Source of the DNA: SIG450 sp045658425
GTDB taxonomy: Bacteria; Bacillota; Clostridia; UMGS1840; HGM11507
NCBI GenBank assembly: GCA_045658425.1
Contig: JAZOVB010000154.1
Span: 1 to 64,000 of the forward strand
DNA length: 64,000 nt
Direction: 5' to 3'
Shown: positions 9,809-20,820 of the stretch, piece by piece
Layout: every line of letters starts with the position of its first letter
How positions within the stretch are numbered: position 1 is the stretch's first letter
Notes under the pieces: generated by a model
Databases searched by the model: none
Told to the model about the DNA's origin: nothing
What the model saw: only the letters and a program-made list of their open reading frames with translations
Translations under genes and position numbers: made by a program

Positions 9809-11521
9809 TTATTTAACTTTAATATGTAGTTTTACTTTGTTACAAGAATTGTCCAGCTGACATCTTTGAAGAATGCACGCTTTCTCAACATTCTCTTTCT
9901 GAATCTGCATATATGAGTTAAACAGATACACAGGATATGTCAGAACAGATTCTTTATCTATTGAAATCTCAGCGAAATCCGTAATAATTTTATTGTTGGA
10001 AGCAAGATACTCACTGTGATACTCAAGTGATTTTACATCAACTGTTTTATTTGGTGTTTTCACTTTAGTTATATACTGTAAAAAAACAGGTATATTAACA
10101 TAGCATTTATCAAGTTCTTTTAAATTTTCAACGGTATACTCAACTGACATTTCAGACTCGTTCAGTATATTTATTTCTATTGAACATACTACATTGTCAT
10201 AAGTTACTTCAAATTTATTATCATTGATGAAGCGAGCATCTTTATGAAGATAGTGAATTTCCCCGTTTGAAATAATATTGAAAGGAGAAAATTCAGGAGA
10301 GGCAATTGAATTACCCCCTCCGATTATCAAATGAGAATTTTTGTGATATACCGAAAAAAGATTTTGTCTTTGCAGTATCCATCGTTGATTCATTGAACGA
10401 TTTTTGAGAATACAAACCGGAACCACAAACCCGTCTTTGCATATTTTAAGTGTATTAATTAAATTATCCGAATACGAAGGGATAAGCTTGTCTAATTTAT
10501 CGATATAGATTACTTCATCTTTTTCTGTATTTTCTTCCTGAACAAGCTCAATATTTTCGGTCATGCTAAGAAAAGAATCTACATAATAACCCAAAGTCTG
10601 ATGCTTTATAATCAGTTCGGTAGGATCATTGTATTTAGATAAAATATGTCTGGAATTATATTTCACACCCGCTTCGTGGTCTAACACTGAAGGACAAAGA
10701 AATGTGAATTCAAAAAACACTTCATCCTGATTTCTGCCATCAAAGCATCCGATTGCTTCTGTTTTTTGATAATAGCATTTAAGCAGGTATTCGATATTTT
10801 TTACAACAGCATTATATAAAATTTCATCGGAATTATTTGTATATGCAAGCAACTGTCCCAAGGCACCAAGTGTTGTATGAGAATATTTTACAACAAGTGA
10901 GCCTCCTTCAAGCCATGTTCCGAACGGCAACTGATTTTCACATACAAAATGTACAATATCAAGACAATATTTCATAAGTTCATCGTTGTTTTTAAGCATT
11001 GCATAACGATAAACGCATGTAATACGCCATAGAAAATGATTGGCAACCTCATGTTTTTTTACATTTTCTATAAATTCAGGATTTTCAAAATCTCTTTTTA
11101 TATCGCCGATAATTCCTTCAACTGCCCTATCTATTTTATCTTGATATAAAGAAAGTTTTATTTTATCTAAGTTATCTTTTAAAAGCTCAACAGTGTTAAT
11201 TAAATGCAAGATTCCCCATTCGTCATAGAAATATTCCCAGAACTGGTCAAATGTTATCAATGGAGCCTGTCCTTTGTCATTCATAAGAGAAACATAATAA
11301 TCCCAGGATTTTATGGATTTTTCAAGTAAAGTTTTATTTCCTTTATAAGGATTATCTTTGTGCTCACATTTAAATAGTGTTGCATAGTATAGTCCGGTGC
11401 ACTGACCGAAAATTGTAAAAGTTTTATTTACATGTAGTGTTTTGCCCTCATTGGTTTGATGAGAGGACACTTCATCATATATGGTGACAAGTGTTTTTAA
11501 GATTGTATCGTATGATTTCAC
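9809..11521 (-). CDS. Putative cytoplasmic (alpha/alpha)-toroid polysaccharide-active protein
   Basis: This 570-residue protein has no signal peptide. Residues about 1-340 look all-helical, with repeated Trp/Tyr-rich helix pairs. Residues 360-570 look like a beta-sandwich, with a glycine-rich LIIGGGNS segment. This layout resembles heparinase II/III-like lyases and related toroid enzymes, but I cannot place it in a CAZy family or name catalytic residues. It is embedded in the locus 1 train, 20 bases upstream of the SLH protein and 45 bases downstream of a propeller exoprotein. It is the only member without an export signal, so it may act on imported oligosaccharides. The function remains a structural guess. 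Confidence 0.55.
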   Translation of the reverse strand: MKSYDTILKTLVTIYDEVSSHQTNEGKTLHVNKTFTIFGQCTGLYYATLFKCEHKDNPYKGNKTLLEKSIKSWDYYVSLMNDKGQAPLITFDQFWEYFYDEWGILHLINTVELLKDNLDKIKLSLYQDKIDRAVEGIIGDIKRDFENPEFIENVKKHEVANHFLWRITCVYRYAMLKNNDELMKYCLDIVHFVCENQLPFGTWLEGGSLVVKYSHTTLGALGQLLAYTNNSDEILYNAVVKNIEYLLKCYYQKTEAIGCFDGRNQDEVFFEFTFLCPSVLDHEAGVKYNSRHILSKYNDPTELIIKHQTLGYYVDSFLSMTENIELVQEENTEKDEVIYIDKLDKLIPSYSDNLINTLKICKDGFVVPVCILKNRSMNQRWILQRQNLFSVYHKNSHLIIGGGNSIASPEFSPFNIISNGEIHYLHKDARFINDNKFEVTYDNVVCSIEINILNESEMSVEYTVENLKELDKCYVNIPVFLQYITKVKTPNKTVDVKSLEYHSEYLASNNKIITDFAEISIDKESVLTYPVYLFNSYMQIQKENVEKACILQRCQLDNSCNKVKLHIKVK

Positions 11522-11566
11522 AAAATATCCCCCCTTGTTTGGTATTAACTGTATATTTTCTTCATC

Positions 11567-14500
11567 TTATTTTTTTGCAGAAATGCTTATCTCGCCGGTT
11601 TCTTCTTTCCAGTCAACAACCATATCAAGATTTTCCATTATAGCTCTTAAAGGCAGAGTCGTTCTTCCGTTTACAACCTGTACTGCAAGCGGCAGCTTAA
11701 CTATTTTGCCATCTACCGTCATTTCATCACTATTAAGCTTAAATTCAACTGTTTTTCCGCCAAGCTCAAATTTTACCATAGTTGTTTCTTCATCATAGTA
11801 AACGTTGCCATTAAAAGCTTCAGCAACAAATCGCACCGGAACCATAGTTGAATCGTTTTCTATATACGGAGCAGCATCCAGAACAATCTCTTTATCATTG
11901 ATTAATGCAGTTTCACTGCCAATCTTAAGTTTAACATGGTTTATTATCGTATCATTACTGTCAAACCCTGAGTATTTCCAAGTTCCGGTAAAATCACTGT
12001 AATAAATGTTAGATAAGAAATCCTTTGCTATGAAGACACTCGAACTGTTTCTTAAGATTTCTATTTCCATTGTTATAGGATTAACTCTGAAGAACTTACC
12101 TGTAGTATTACCATACATATATCCGTCATTTCCGGCAACGAGTTGCGCACCATATAGTCTTGGATTCTCGTATGTTATTGCAGAGAAGTTTATTTCAGGG
12201 AAATCTTCATTGTTATATTCAATTTCATCCGTTTCAGGATTATACTTGAATAAGAATCCTTCTGACATACCCCAGATTTTACCATCAGGACCTACCTCAA
12301 CAGTTGTTATTGTACGTGTGCCTTCTGCGATTACTGATTCGAATAATTTAGTTTTGTTTTTTACATCAAATGCAAAGAACTTAGCATCTTTAGTAGTAGG
12401 AACAGCACCTATACCACCCCATATTGTGGTGCCGCCATAAATAATACCGTCTTTATATGTAAGCGCTGTGATAGCCTGATCCTGAACAACATTTCTTATA
12501 ACATATGGAAATTCTCTTGTTTCGGGATTATATATTGCTAATGTTCCACCTAATTTTCCATATTCAGGAACTGTACCTATGTATAAAAGTCCGTCACCTG
12601 AAGCTGAACCGAACGGACGGTCCTGCTCATACACCGGTCCAAGTCTGAAAATTTCTTCAGGATTTATTGCTATCGTATAATTGTATTTCCATTCTTCATT
12701 AGGGTCATATTCATAAATTTTAGCCTGAGTATAACAAGAGAAATATAGTTTATCCCCCAGAGCAATTCCACTTTCCGCTTGAGCTAAACCGTAATAAAGC
12801 TTGTTGTCGTTATTTACAGGATCATATACAGAGGTTCCACCGCCAAGATGGTTGCTTCCATATATCTTACCGTCAGGCCCTGAAATAAGAGAACGTGGAT
12901 TATAGTTTTTACCCGGTAAATCAAGAGTCATAACTTCAAGGTTATGAGTTGTAAGATTATACGCAACATATCGGCTTAAACGGTTAGAAGAACCGGCCAA
13001 TGAAATATAGGTCCACCCCGGATATTTTTCCTGATCCTTTAATTTTACCAGGTCAATCATTATCGGTGACTGAATAATCTCTTGCTGATTGCCGTTTTCA
13101 TCTTTTATCGGGATTATAGAATTTGTATTATAATCATAAGCAGTAATATGTCTGTCTTTATTAACAAAATAGGATAAACCGTCAACCGGTCTTGTAACAG
13201 TTGAACTACCTGTTATAATTTTTTCAATAGTTGGATTGCCTTTTTCATCAAATGTCATAACAAGCAATTCACTTCCCGGAGAAGTATATGCAAACAATTT
13301 ACCGTTAAAGAACTTCATTGTGTAAATATATGAGTTATCTTTATATTTTTCCGGCAATACGGATTTTGTAGTTCCTGTTTTAAAATCATATCGATATAGT
13401 TTTGCATGTGTACCAACACCTACATACAAAACATCATTTTCTTCATCGTAAGCTACCGCACGGGCGTACATTTCTTCCGAATCAAACGGATGTCCCGGCC
13501 CATCAGGACCAAATGTAGAATACTTTTCTTCTTTCGGGTCATATTTAAATACATAGCAATTAGGATATGTACCGCCGTAAATTGTTCCGTCAGATGCTAT
13601 ATCAAGTCCGAATACATATTGTTCACCGGGAACTGCAACACCAAGGTCAATCAGAGAGTCGCTGCCCGGAATATATTTATATATTTTACAATCCGGTTGT
13701 GAACCGATATAAATATTATTATCTTTACCGGTAATCATATTAAATGAACCGTTAGAGCCCGGAATTAAGATATCTTTAATAACTTCTTTTGTAGCCATAT
13801 CCACAACTATGAAACTGGTTTCTCTGTTCGTGGATTCATCGGCAACTACAGTGCAAAGATAATCATTTCCCTCAGTATCTTTACTTACGGCACCTGCCTG
13901 TAAATAATCAATTTTTAACGGTACTCCCTTATATGAGAACTGCTTACCTAGGTATAAATCATCTATATAACAATTTGTGTTTTCTAAAGCTTTAACTCTG
14001 ATAATTGCAAAAGACGAATTTTGCGGAGCATCTGATCTTACGCCCAAATCATCCCATACTTTAAAAGAATTGCTTAATTTTCTTTCCTCGCTTGAAATAA
14101 GTTTCAAGTTATTATCTAAAAATTCAATACTTAGAACAACTGTTCCATTATTTAATAAACATTTCAAATATGCCGAATATTTTTCTCCTGGCACAACAGG
14201 AATTTTAAGACCGCTAAGAGTAAAAGTTTCATCCTTTCCGGTAACAACATTCAGGGATTTTTCCATACTGAATTTTTGTGCACTTGTTACTTCAACCTGC
14301 ACATCACCTTTTTTATCAGTTTCATAACCATCAAGACCTGATTCAAAGCTTGTATTGTTAAGAATATAACCCATTGAAGAGAGTTTAATATTATCTATTT
14401 TAAAACTACTTTGCTTTTCAGAATATAAAACCAAACGCATATATTTAGTTTTATCAGAAGCAGCTTTAAATAACTGAATTGTTTCCCAACTGCTGTTTTT

Positions 14501-15673
14501 ATTCACAGTCTTTGTTTCTTTTCCTAATATTTTATTATTTTTATCATAAAAACGCATTTCAATTTTTGCAGTGCCTTTTTCTACTAACACATCGGCATTA
14601 ACTGCAAATTCAAGACCTTTTTCACCGAAAACAGGAGAACTTTCTACCATAACAATCTCTTCATCACATTTTACTTCAAGTGATTTAGAACTGTTATTTC
14701 CTTCTACTATCCCAATACTTTTTTCTGTACCTCTTGAAAGTTTCCAATCAATAAGCCCTTCTTCAAAATCAGGATTCTTAAGAGAATCATATACAGAAAC
14801 TGTCAACTCTTCCTTTGGAAGTACATTTAATAGAAATTCTTTTTTTATTCTTGAAGTTCCGTTATTCACAGTTGCAGTAAGAATAACTTCACGTTTTTTT
14901 TCATCGGAATTTACGTTGCCAAAAACGTCTATAACTTCCGGTGCTGAACTTTCCCATGTAATAAGAGAACCGTTTTTCCCTATAATAGAAAGTCCAACCA
15001 TATTTGATACAGCATTTGCGTCTTCACCCGCAAAGTAGTTTATTTCAAGCTCTTTTGCATCAGATGCCGCAGCCTGACTTGATGATATTTTTGAATTACC
15101 GGAAGACTCAGCCCACATACGAACATCATCAAAATACATCGTTCCGATATAAACAGATGTTGTTATCAGAGAAATGCTCACATTAACGGTTCCTTTTGGA
15201 GCAACTGCTTCCACTGTTACTTCCGAAAAATCCTGAAAACTGGAAAAATTAGTAGTTCCTACTGCTTCCTGTGGACTTTCAGGCAAACGGTTTCCACCAT
15301 CATCATAAAAATTTATATATACATAAGCAGAACCTGTAGTTCTCCCCTTTTGAAAAGCTCTGACCTTTGCCTGATATGTAAGACCTTCAACTGCTGTCAT
15401 ATTTCTGCTTCTTAATTCGAATGGCTTGTCTGACGCAGGGTCCACAACCTTAAGGCTGATATCTTTATGATATACCAGTTCTTTCTCAAAAGAAATCATT
15501 CCGCTGTTACCGTTAATAATAGTCCAACCATTAATTCCATCTTCAAAAGACGGATTTGAAATCGGCATCTCAACTTTTGTAGTATCAGCCGCAAATGCCT
15601 GAATGAAACCTAAATTTCCAAGTAGGATTCCCAGAACTATTAATATACAAACATTTCTTTTCAATATGAACAC
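11567..15673 (-). CDS. Secreted multidomain protein: CBM-like jelly rolls, beta-propeller, copper-amine-oxidase-like stalk
   Basis: This 1368-residue protein has a signal peptide (about 1-29). Three CBM4/9-like jelly rolls begin with NPSFEDG-type segments (about 35-190, 295-430, 435-575), with an Ig-like domain at about 205-290. A long propeller-like repeat region follows at about 580-1240 (NNIYIGSQ, GTIYGGTYP, DGKIYGSNHLGGG, DGLLYIGTVPEYGKLGG). The C-terminal copper-amine-oxidase N-domain-like stalk at about 1250-1368 contains MVPVRFVAEAF and TLPLRAIME. The propeller resembles lyase or kelch-type repeats, but no active site is clear. Its jelly-roll and propeller region is paralogous to the middle of the next protein upstream. 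GTG at 15673 is very close to the ribosome-binding site, and TTG at 15664 would also give a good signal peptide. Confidence 0.75.
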   Translation of the reverse strand: MFILKRNVCILIVLGILLGNLGFIQAFAADTTKVEMPISNPSFEDGINGWTIINGNSGMISFEKELVYHKDISLKVVDPASDKPFELRSRNMTAVEGLTYQAKVRAFQKGRTTGSAYVYINFYDDGGNRLPESPQEAVGTTNFSSFQDFSEVTVEAVAPKGTVNVSISLITTSVYIGTMYFDDVRMWAESSGNSKISSSQAAASDAKELEINYFAGEDANAVSNMVGLSIIGKNGSLITWESSAPEVIDVFGNVNSDEKKREVILTATVNNGTSRIKKEFLLNVLPKEELTVSVYDSLKNPDFEEGLIDWKLSRGTEKSIGIVEGNNSSKSLEVKCDEEIVMVESSPVFGEKGLEFAVNADVLVEKGTAKIEMRFYDKNNKILGKETKTVNKNSSWETIQLFKAASDKTKYMRLVLYSEKQSSFKIDNIKLSSMGYILNNTSFESGLDGYETDKKGDVQVEVTSAQKFSMEKSLNVVTGKDETFTLSGLKIPVVPGEKYSAYLKCLLNNGTVVLSIEFLDNNLKLISSEERKLSNSFKVWDDLGVRSDAPQNSSFAIIRVKALENTNCYIDDLYLGKQFSYKGVPLKIDYLQAGAVSKDTEGNDYLCTVVADESTNRETSFIVVDMATKEVIKDILIPGSNGSFNMITGKDNNIYIGSQPDCKIYKYIPGSDSLIDLGVAVPGEQYVFGLDIASDGTIYGGTYPNCYVFKYDPKEEKYSTFGPDGPGHPFDSEEMYARAVAYDEENDVLYVGVGTHAKLYRYDFKTGTTKSVLPEKYKDNSYIYTMKFFNGKLFAYTSPGSELLVMTFDEKGNPTIEKIITGSSTVTRPVDGLSYFVNKDRHITAYDYNTNSIIPIKDENGNQQEIIQSPIMIDLVKLKDQEKYPGWTYISLAGSSNRLSRYVAYNLTTHNLEVMTLDLPGKNYNPRSLISGPDGKIYGSNHLGGGTSVYDPVNNDNKLYYGLAQAESGIALGDKLYFSCYTQAKIYEYDPNEEWKYNYTIAINPEEIFRLGPVYEQDRPFGSASGDGLLYIGTVPEYGKLGGTLAIYNPETREFPYVIRNVVQDQAITALTYKDGIIYGGTTIWGGIGAVPTTKDAKFFAFDVKNKTKLFESVIAEGTRTITTVEVGPDGKIWGMSEGFLFKYNPETDEIEYNNEDFPEINFSAITYENPRLYGAQLVAGNDGYMYGNTTGKFFRVNPITMEIEILRNSSSVFIAKDFLSNIYYSDFTGTWKYSGFDSNDTIINHVKLKIGSETALINDKEIVLDAAPYIENDSTMVPVRFVAEAFNGNVYYDEETTMVKFELGGKTVEFKLNSDEMTVDGKIVKLPLAVQVVNGRTTLPLRAIMENLDMVVDWKEETGEISISAKK

Positions 15674-15700
15674 ATCCTTTTAATATATTTCTTTCTATCT

Positions 15701-18700
15701 TTATTCTGCTCTGAATACAAATTCGGTAATTTTGCCTAAAGTATAAGCTCCGTTTCTTTCAATATAAGGTCTCACATAATAAGTTTTGCCCTCTTTAAAT
15801 TTGTTTCCGTAGAATAAAATACCAAATGCACCATTTTTATTTTTCTCAGCCGGTGCTATAATGGAATTATCTTCATCAAAATCTATATTTTCTTCCGATA
15901 ATAACATTCCGTAAGTATATCCTGTAACACTTGCGGGAACTGCAAATTTTGTAACAACAATTGAATATCCACCTGTGATTTCATCAGTTACGGAATCATC
16001 TTTACCTGCGAATACAACGGGATCTTTTACAAAAGTGATTTTAGGAATTAATTCATCGCCGCTGTCATAACAGGAATATTTCCATATAGACGAGTAATCG
16101 CTGTAATATATATTTCCAAAATTATCAACTGTTGCCAAAATAAACTTTCCGTTTCTTAGTACTTCAATTTCTTTTGAATACGGATTTAATTTAAACAATT
16201 TGCTTCCCGTCACACCATAAATATATCCGTCTTTTCCACATACAAGATTTGCTCCGTATAATTTGGGTGATGTTACACTTCCCGAAGAATTCAGTTCAGG
16301 AAACGTAAGCTCTTTATACTCAATTAGATTTGTAACGGGATTATACATAAATAAGTATCCGTCGCATAATCCCCATATATTGCCGTCAGGTCCTGCTATC
16401 AATGACGATATAAGTTCTGAACCGCTTGAAATAGTAACTCTATTGACTAACGATCTATTGGCAACATCATAAACAAAAAATTTACTTTCAGTTTGTGTTG
16501 GTTTTGCACCTATTCCGCCCCAGATAGATGTTCCTCCGTATAAATAACCGTCTTTATATGCAAGAGCCGTAATTGACTGATCCTCGATTATATTTCTTCT
16601 AATATACTTATCATTTAAATTACTTGGATTATATATTGCAATTGCCCCTCCAAGTTTACCATATTGAGGTGCTGTTCCGAAAAACACCAAACCGTCTCCT
16701 GCGGCAGCCGCAAAAGGTCTGTCCTGTTCGAATCTTGTACCCAAAGTATCAATTCTTTTAGGATTAATTTCTGTGGTACTGTTCATCTGCCAGGATTCTT
16801 CAGGATTATACTCATAAATTTTTGCCATAGTATATGTTCCGAAATACATTTTACCGTTTAGCGAAACGCCGCTTTCAGCCTGAGGCAATCCATAGAAAAG
16901 TCCCTTTGTGTTATCCACAGGATTATAAACACCTACTCCTCCGCCAAGGTGATTGCTTGTATATATACTGCCATCAGGGCCTGTCATTATACTTCTTGCG
17001 CTATAATCAATGGTAGGTAGTTCAATCTTTGATACCTCTAATTTATTCTTTGTAAGATTATAGGTTATAAGTCTGTTATCTCTCTGAATACCGTTAGAAA
17101 AAGCAATAAATGTCAGTCCGTCTTTCATATCAATAACATCTGTAAGACAGGTTGTTGCATATACCATCTGATTATTTAAAGCCTTAACTTCTCCGGTCAG
17201 ATAATTATATTGGGAAATTTTTCTGTCTGAATTTATGAAATATGATATATTGTTAACGGATTTTGAAACTGTGCCGCTTCCCGACAGTACTTTTTCCAAA
17301 GTCGGCTGACCGTTTGCATCAAAGGACATAACAAGAAGTTTTCCTTCAGGATAAACATATGCAAACAGACGGTCGTTTTCATATCTTAAGTTATATATAT
17401 GGGTATTATCTTCGAAACCGTCAGGCAATATTTCAGCAGCTTTTTTTGTATTTAAATCATATCTGTAGAGTTTTGAATGAGTTGCTGTGCCCACATATAA
17501 TACATTGTTTTTTTCATCTATAGCTATTGACTTAGCGTATTGTTCATTTAAATCAAATGGCTGATTTGCACCCAACGGGCTTATTATCTCAAAATTAGTC
17601 TGATTCTTTTTAAGTGAAAATACATAACAACCGGGATATGTACCGCCGTAAACATTGCCCTTCGAGTCAACGGTAAGACTTGTTATATGTGTCTGCCCCG
17701 AAACAGGCGTACCAAGGTCGATAAGAGAATCACTTCCGGGAACGTATTTATATAATTTTCCGTTTTCGTAAGTTCCGATATAGACATTGTTTTCATTGTC
17801 AGCGGCAATTGCATAAGAACCTGACGCACCGCTTATTTCAATATTTTTTTGTATATTTTTTGATGCCACATCTACTATTACAAATCTGGCAGCTCCTTCT
17901 GCAGTTTCATCTGTAACTACAGTATAAATAACATATTCCCCATTTATGTTTTTAGAAACTGCGGCAGATTGAACATAATCTATCGAAATAGGTGCTCCCA
18001 AATCGCTGAATGTTTTTGTGAAATTAAGATCATCTATGAAACACTCTGTCCTCTTATCAAATGTTACTTTTACATAACCGTAAACTGCATTTGAAGGTGA
18101 CTCTGAAACAACACCGAGTGTATTCCATTCTGCCAGATTACCTGTATAAGTTCTTGTTTCACTCTTTATTTCGTTACGGTTCCCGTCCAAAAAAACAAGA
18201 CTTAAAGAAATATCGCCCTTATATGAATATACCATAGTGTATGCCGAATAAGACTCTCCAGGAATAATTTGTGTTTCATGACCGCTTATAACAACATTTT
18301 CATTATCTCCGGTAACAATTTTAAGCGACTTATCCTTACTGAACGAAAAGTCGGCGGCTTCAATATCGGGAGAACCGACAGTATTTAAAGTATAACCGTC
18401 TGTTCCCAGTTCAAAGCTTGGATTATATAAATCTATATTGGTTATTTTACTGCCTATGGTTAAATTGAATTTTTTTGTTGCAGAATATTCGCCTCTTTTC
18501 ATAACAGCGGTTAAGATTACCTTTTGCCCTTCAACCGCGCTTTCGCTTATTATTCCGCAATTATCAATAACATCCTGATTGTCTGATGTCCATACAATAT
18601 ATATACCGTTACTTGTCAGGGTTTCTAAATTCAGATTGTTTCTTACCGATGTATAAGTATCATTTCCACCAAAGACAATCTGAAGCTGATTTGACATATT

Positions 18701-20758
18701 TTCAACAGCGGTTTCATCATCCACCCTGTCTGAATAGCCGGAAGTTTTTGCAGTAATCTTAATATTATCAAATTTTGCAGTACCGGTATATGACGATGGT
18801 GTAGTAAGAGAAATACTCATATACTTAGCATTTTCCGGTGCTTCGTTATAATCAATCATAAACGAAGAATACGCATCTGCTATCGGTACAATTCTTACCG
18901 ATGGTCTTTTATCTAATTTATTTTTGGTTGAATCATAATAATTTATATATACATAAGGAAATTTAGATGCATTATTGTGAAGACATTCTCCCTGTAATTT
19001 ATAACTTACCTCCGAAGCGATCGGAATTAAGTCACTTTCTACCTCGTACGCCCTGTTGCTGTCATCATTTATAGTAAGAGAGCCATCCGAAGCAGATATA
19101 TTTGAAGAACTCCCGTAGACTATTTTAAATCCCTTCATGCCTTCAGAAAATGAAGAATTTGTAACAGACAGCGGAATTTCCGTATAGTCTGAAATTCCTG
19201 AAACATTTGTAACACATGTCAAAGTATGCGGCTCTGCAGCCTTTTTGTAATCACTAAGAGGTGTTACCGAATAGGTATATTCGATATTTTCTTCCAAACC
19301 GTTTATAAGATATTCACTTTCTCCGACCGATAGTCTGTCTAAAACCTTACCATTGTAGCTTATTTCAACCATATCGTGATTAAAGTCTTTATCGTTCCCC
19401 CACTTTAACAGTACCGCCTTGTTTAAACCTGTTGCCGAAACATTAACAAGTGGTTTTGTTACTTGCGGTTCAGTATGAACCGATTCGTGAGAATTGCCGA
19501 TTATCTGCGGATAAGGGTATGAATTTGATGAAACAAATTCAAAATCTGAAGACGGCAAGGCTGATTCTCCTATCATAGCCGCTTTATTTAACTGATAACG
19601 AGTTTTAATTTTTATATAATCAGCAGGTTTTTTATAAGTTGGATAAAAAGAATCTGTATGATTTAAGGCATAACAGTTTGTTATAACTGCATTTGAAGTT
19701 GCCTCAGTCTTTCCATCGCTTCCGCAGCCGCTGTATGAGTATATATTGTTTATATCTCTTCCGCCTAATACTTCTCCTGCATTATAACAGTCTTTTATTG
19801 TTACACCTGACTCTTTAGTACTCGGCATACCCCCTGAGGTTATACCTCCTGCGTATATTTCAGAAAGGTCTATAAACGTTCCGTCAGCTCTGACACCTGT
19901 TGCAATAACTCTTCCCGAATTATATGACGATAAAATACCTCCCGAAATATATCTTGAACTTCCTGCTATACCGCCAATATAATTTTTACCCAATATGCGT
20001 CCCGAATTATAACATTTTTTAACCGCCGCTTCCGACTGCGAATACTGTGCACCCGTAATTCCTCCGACTGATGTATTACCTGTTACATTACCGTTATTGG
20101 AACAGTTAAGTATATCCTTAAGGTTATGTCCTGTAATTCCGCCTGTCCATGAACCTTCAGTTGAAGTATTTATAACAGTTCCCTTATTGTGGCAGGATTT
20201 TAATGCAGTTACATCATATTGATTTCTCACTGCACCGCAAATACCGCCTACATTATATCCGTTACCTGTAACAGAAGCATAATTTATACAATTTTCAATT
20301 TTTGCCCTGTCATATACAGCACCGGCAACCCCGCCGACAAGATTAGTTCCTTTTACAGTTCCCTGAATTTTAAGATTTGCTACATACGCGTTACCGTGTA
20401 AAGATGAGAAAAGTCCTGTTCCATATTGAGAACCGTATGTATTTTCCGATGAAGATGTTATAGAAACAGTTATTGTCTTAGCATTATCAGGAGATGTTCC
20501 ACCCTTAAAGGTCCCCTTAAATGGTTTAGGTACATACGATGCAGGCAATGTAATATTCTCAGTTAGCAGATACTTAGAATCTGAATCAACCGGTATATTA
20601 AGAAAATCATTTACAGTGGATATTATATACGGATTTTCCTCCGTACCATTCCCGCCACTATAGGAAACCGCATTAACTGAGGGTAAATTAACCATTTGAA
20701 ATGCAAACGCCAAAAATAATGATATAACTAACCAGTTAAATAACTTTTTAATTGCCAA
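15701..20758 (-). CDS. Giant mosaic exoprotein: GLUG, Fn3, CBM-like, beta-propeller, YGIL C-terminal domain
   Basis: About 1685 residues. A signal peptide (KKLFNWLVISLFLAFAF) is followed by a GLUG region opening GGNGTEENPYII (to about 410) and an Fn3-like domain (to about 510). CBM-like jelly rolls with an Ig-like domain come next (about 520-930), then a propeller region (about 930-1560) and a C-terminal domain ending in YYVRPYIERNG. The first and last parts resemble the small GLUG protein at 22839-24785, and the middle resembles the 11567-15673 protein, so this looks like an insertion fusion of the two. The GTG at 20782 lies before the AGGAGG sequence and is unlikely. TTG at 20758 is used, and ATT at 20752 is better spaced. 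Secreted; probably glycan-binding or degrading. Confidence 0.75.
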   Translation of the reverse strand: MAIKKLFNWLVISLFLAFAFQMVNLPSVNAVSYSGGNGTEENPYIISTVNDFLNIPVDSDSKYLLTENITLPASYVPKPFKGTFKGGTSPDNAKTITVSITSSSENTYGSQYGTGLFSSLHGNAYVANLKIQGTVKGTNLVGGVAGAVYDRAKIENCINYASVTGNGYNVGGICGAVRNQYDVTALKSCHNKGTVINTSTEGSWTGGITGHNLKDILNCSNNGNVTGNTSVGGITGAQYSQSEAAVKKCYNSGRILGKNYIGGIAGSSRYISGGILSSYNSGRVIATGVRADGTFIDLSEIYAGGITSGGMPSTKESGVTIKDCYNAGEVLGGRDINNIYSYSGCGSDGKTEATSNAVITNCYALNHTDSFYPTYKKPADYIKIKTRYQLNKAAMIGESALPSSDFEFVSSNSYPYPQIIGNSHESVHTEPQVTKPLVNVSATGLNKAVLLKWGNDKDFNHDMVEISYNGKVLDRLSVGESEYLINGLEENIEYTYSVTPLSDYKKAAEPHTLTCVTNVSGISDYTEIPLSVTNSSFSEGMKGFKIVYGSSSNISASDGSLTINDDSNRAYEVESDLIPIASEVSYKLQGECLHNNASKFPYVYINYYDSTKNKLDKRPSVRIVPIADAYSSFMIDYNEAPENAKYMSISLTTPSSYTGTAKFDNIKITAKTSGYSDRVDDETAVENMSNQLQIVFGGNDTYTSVRNNLNLETLTSNGIYIVWTSDNQDVIDNCGIISESAVEGQKVILTAVMKRGEYSATKKFNLTIGSKITNIDLYNPSFELGTDGYTLNTVGSPDIEAADFSFSKDKSLKIVTGDNENVVISGHETQIIPGESYSAYTMVYSYKGDISLSLVFLDGNRNEIKSETRTYTGNLAEWNTLGVVSESPSNAVYGYVKVTFDKRTECFIDDLNFTKTFSDLGAPISIDYVQSAAVSKNINGEYVIYTVVTDETAEGAARFVIVDVASKNIQKNIEISGASGSYAIAADNENNVYIGTYENGKLYKYVPGSDSLIDLGTPVSGQTHITSLTVDSKGNVYGGTYPGCYVFSLKKNQTNFEIISPLGANQPFDLNEQYAKSIAIDEKNNVLYVGTATHSKLYRYDLNTKKAAEILPDGFEDNTHIYNLRYENDRLFAYVYPEGKLLVMSFDANGQPTLEKVLSGSGTVSKSVNNISYFINSDRKISQYNYLTGEVKALNNQMVYATTCLTDVIDMKDGLTFIAFSNGIQRDNRLITYNLTKNKLEVSKIELPTIDYSARSIMTGPDGSIYTSNHLGGGVGVYNPVDNTKGLFYGLPQAESGVSLNGKMYFGTYTMAKIYEYNPEESWQMNSTTEINPKRIDTLGTRFEQDRPFAAAAGDGLVFFGTAPQYGKLGGAIAIYNPSNLNDKYIRRNIIEDQSITALAYKDGYLYGGTSIWGGIGAKPTQTESKFFVYDVANRSLVNRVTISSGSELISSLIAGPDGNIWGLCDGYLFMYNPVTNLIEYKELTFPELNSSGSVTSPKLYGANLVCGKDGYIYGVTGSKLFKLNPYSKEIEVLRNGKFILATVDNFGNIYYSDYSSIWKYSCYDSGDELIPKITFVKDPVVFAGKDDSVTDEITGGYSIVVTKFAVPASVTGYTYGMLLSEENIDFDEDNSIIAPAEKNKNGAFGILFYGNKFKEGKTYYVRPYIERNGAYTLGKITEFVFRAE

Positions 20759-20820
20759 CACCTCCTGATACTTATAGAACACAATTTAATTTTGCATTTA
20801 CAAAGCGTTACCGCTTCACA

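Noticed and set aside
11481..20401. Many plus-strand frames of 60-155 codons inside the locus 1 exoprotein genes
   Set aside because: They are antisense shadows of repetitive Ser/Thr/Ile-rich coding sequence, without ribosome-binding sites or domains.
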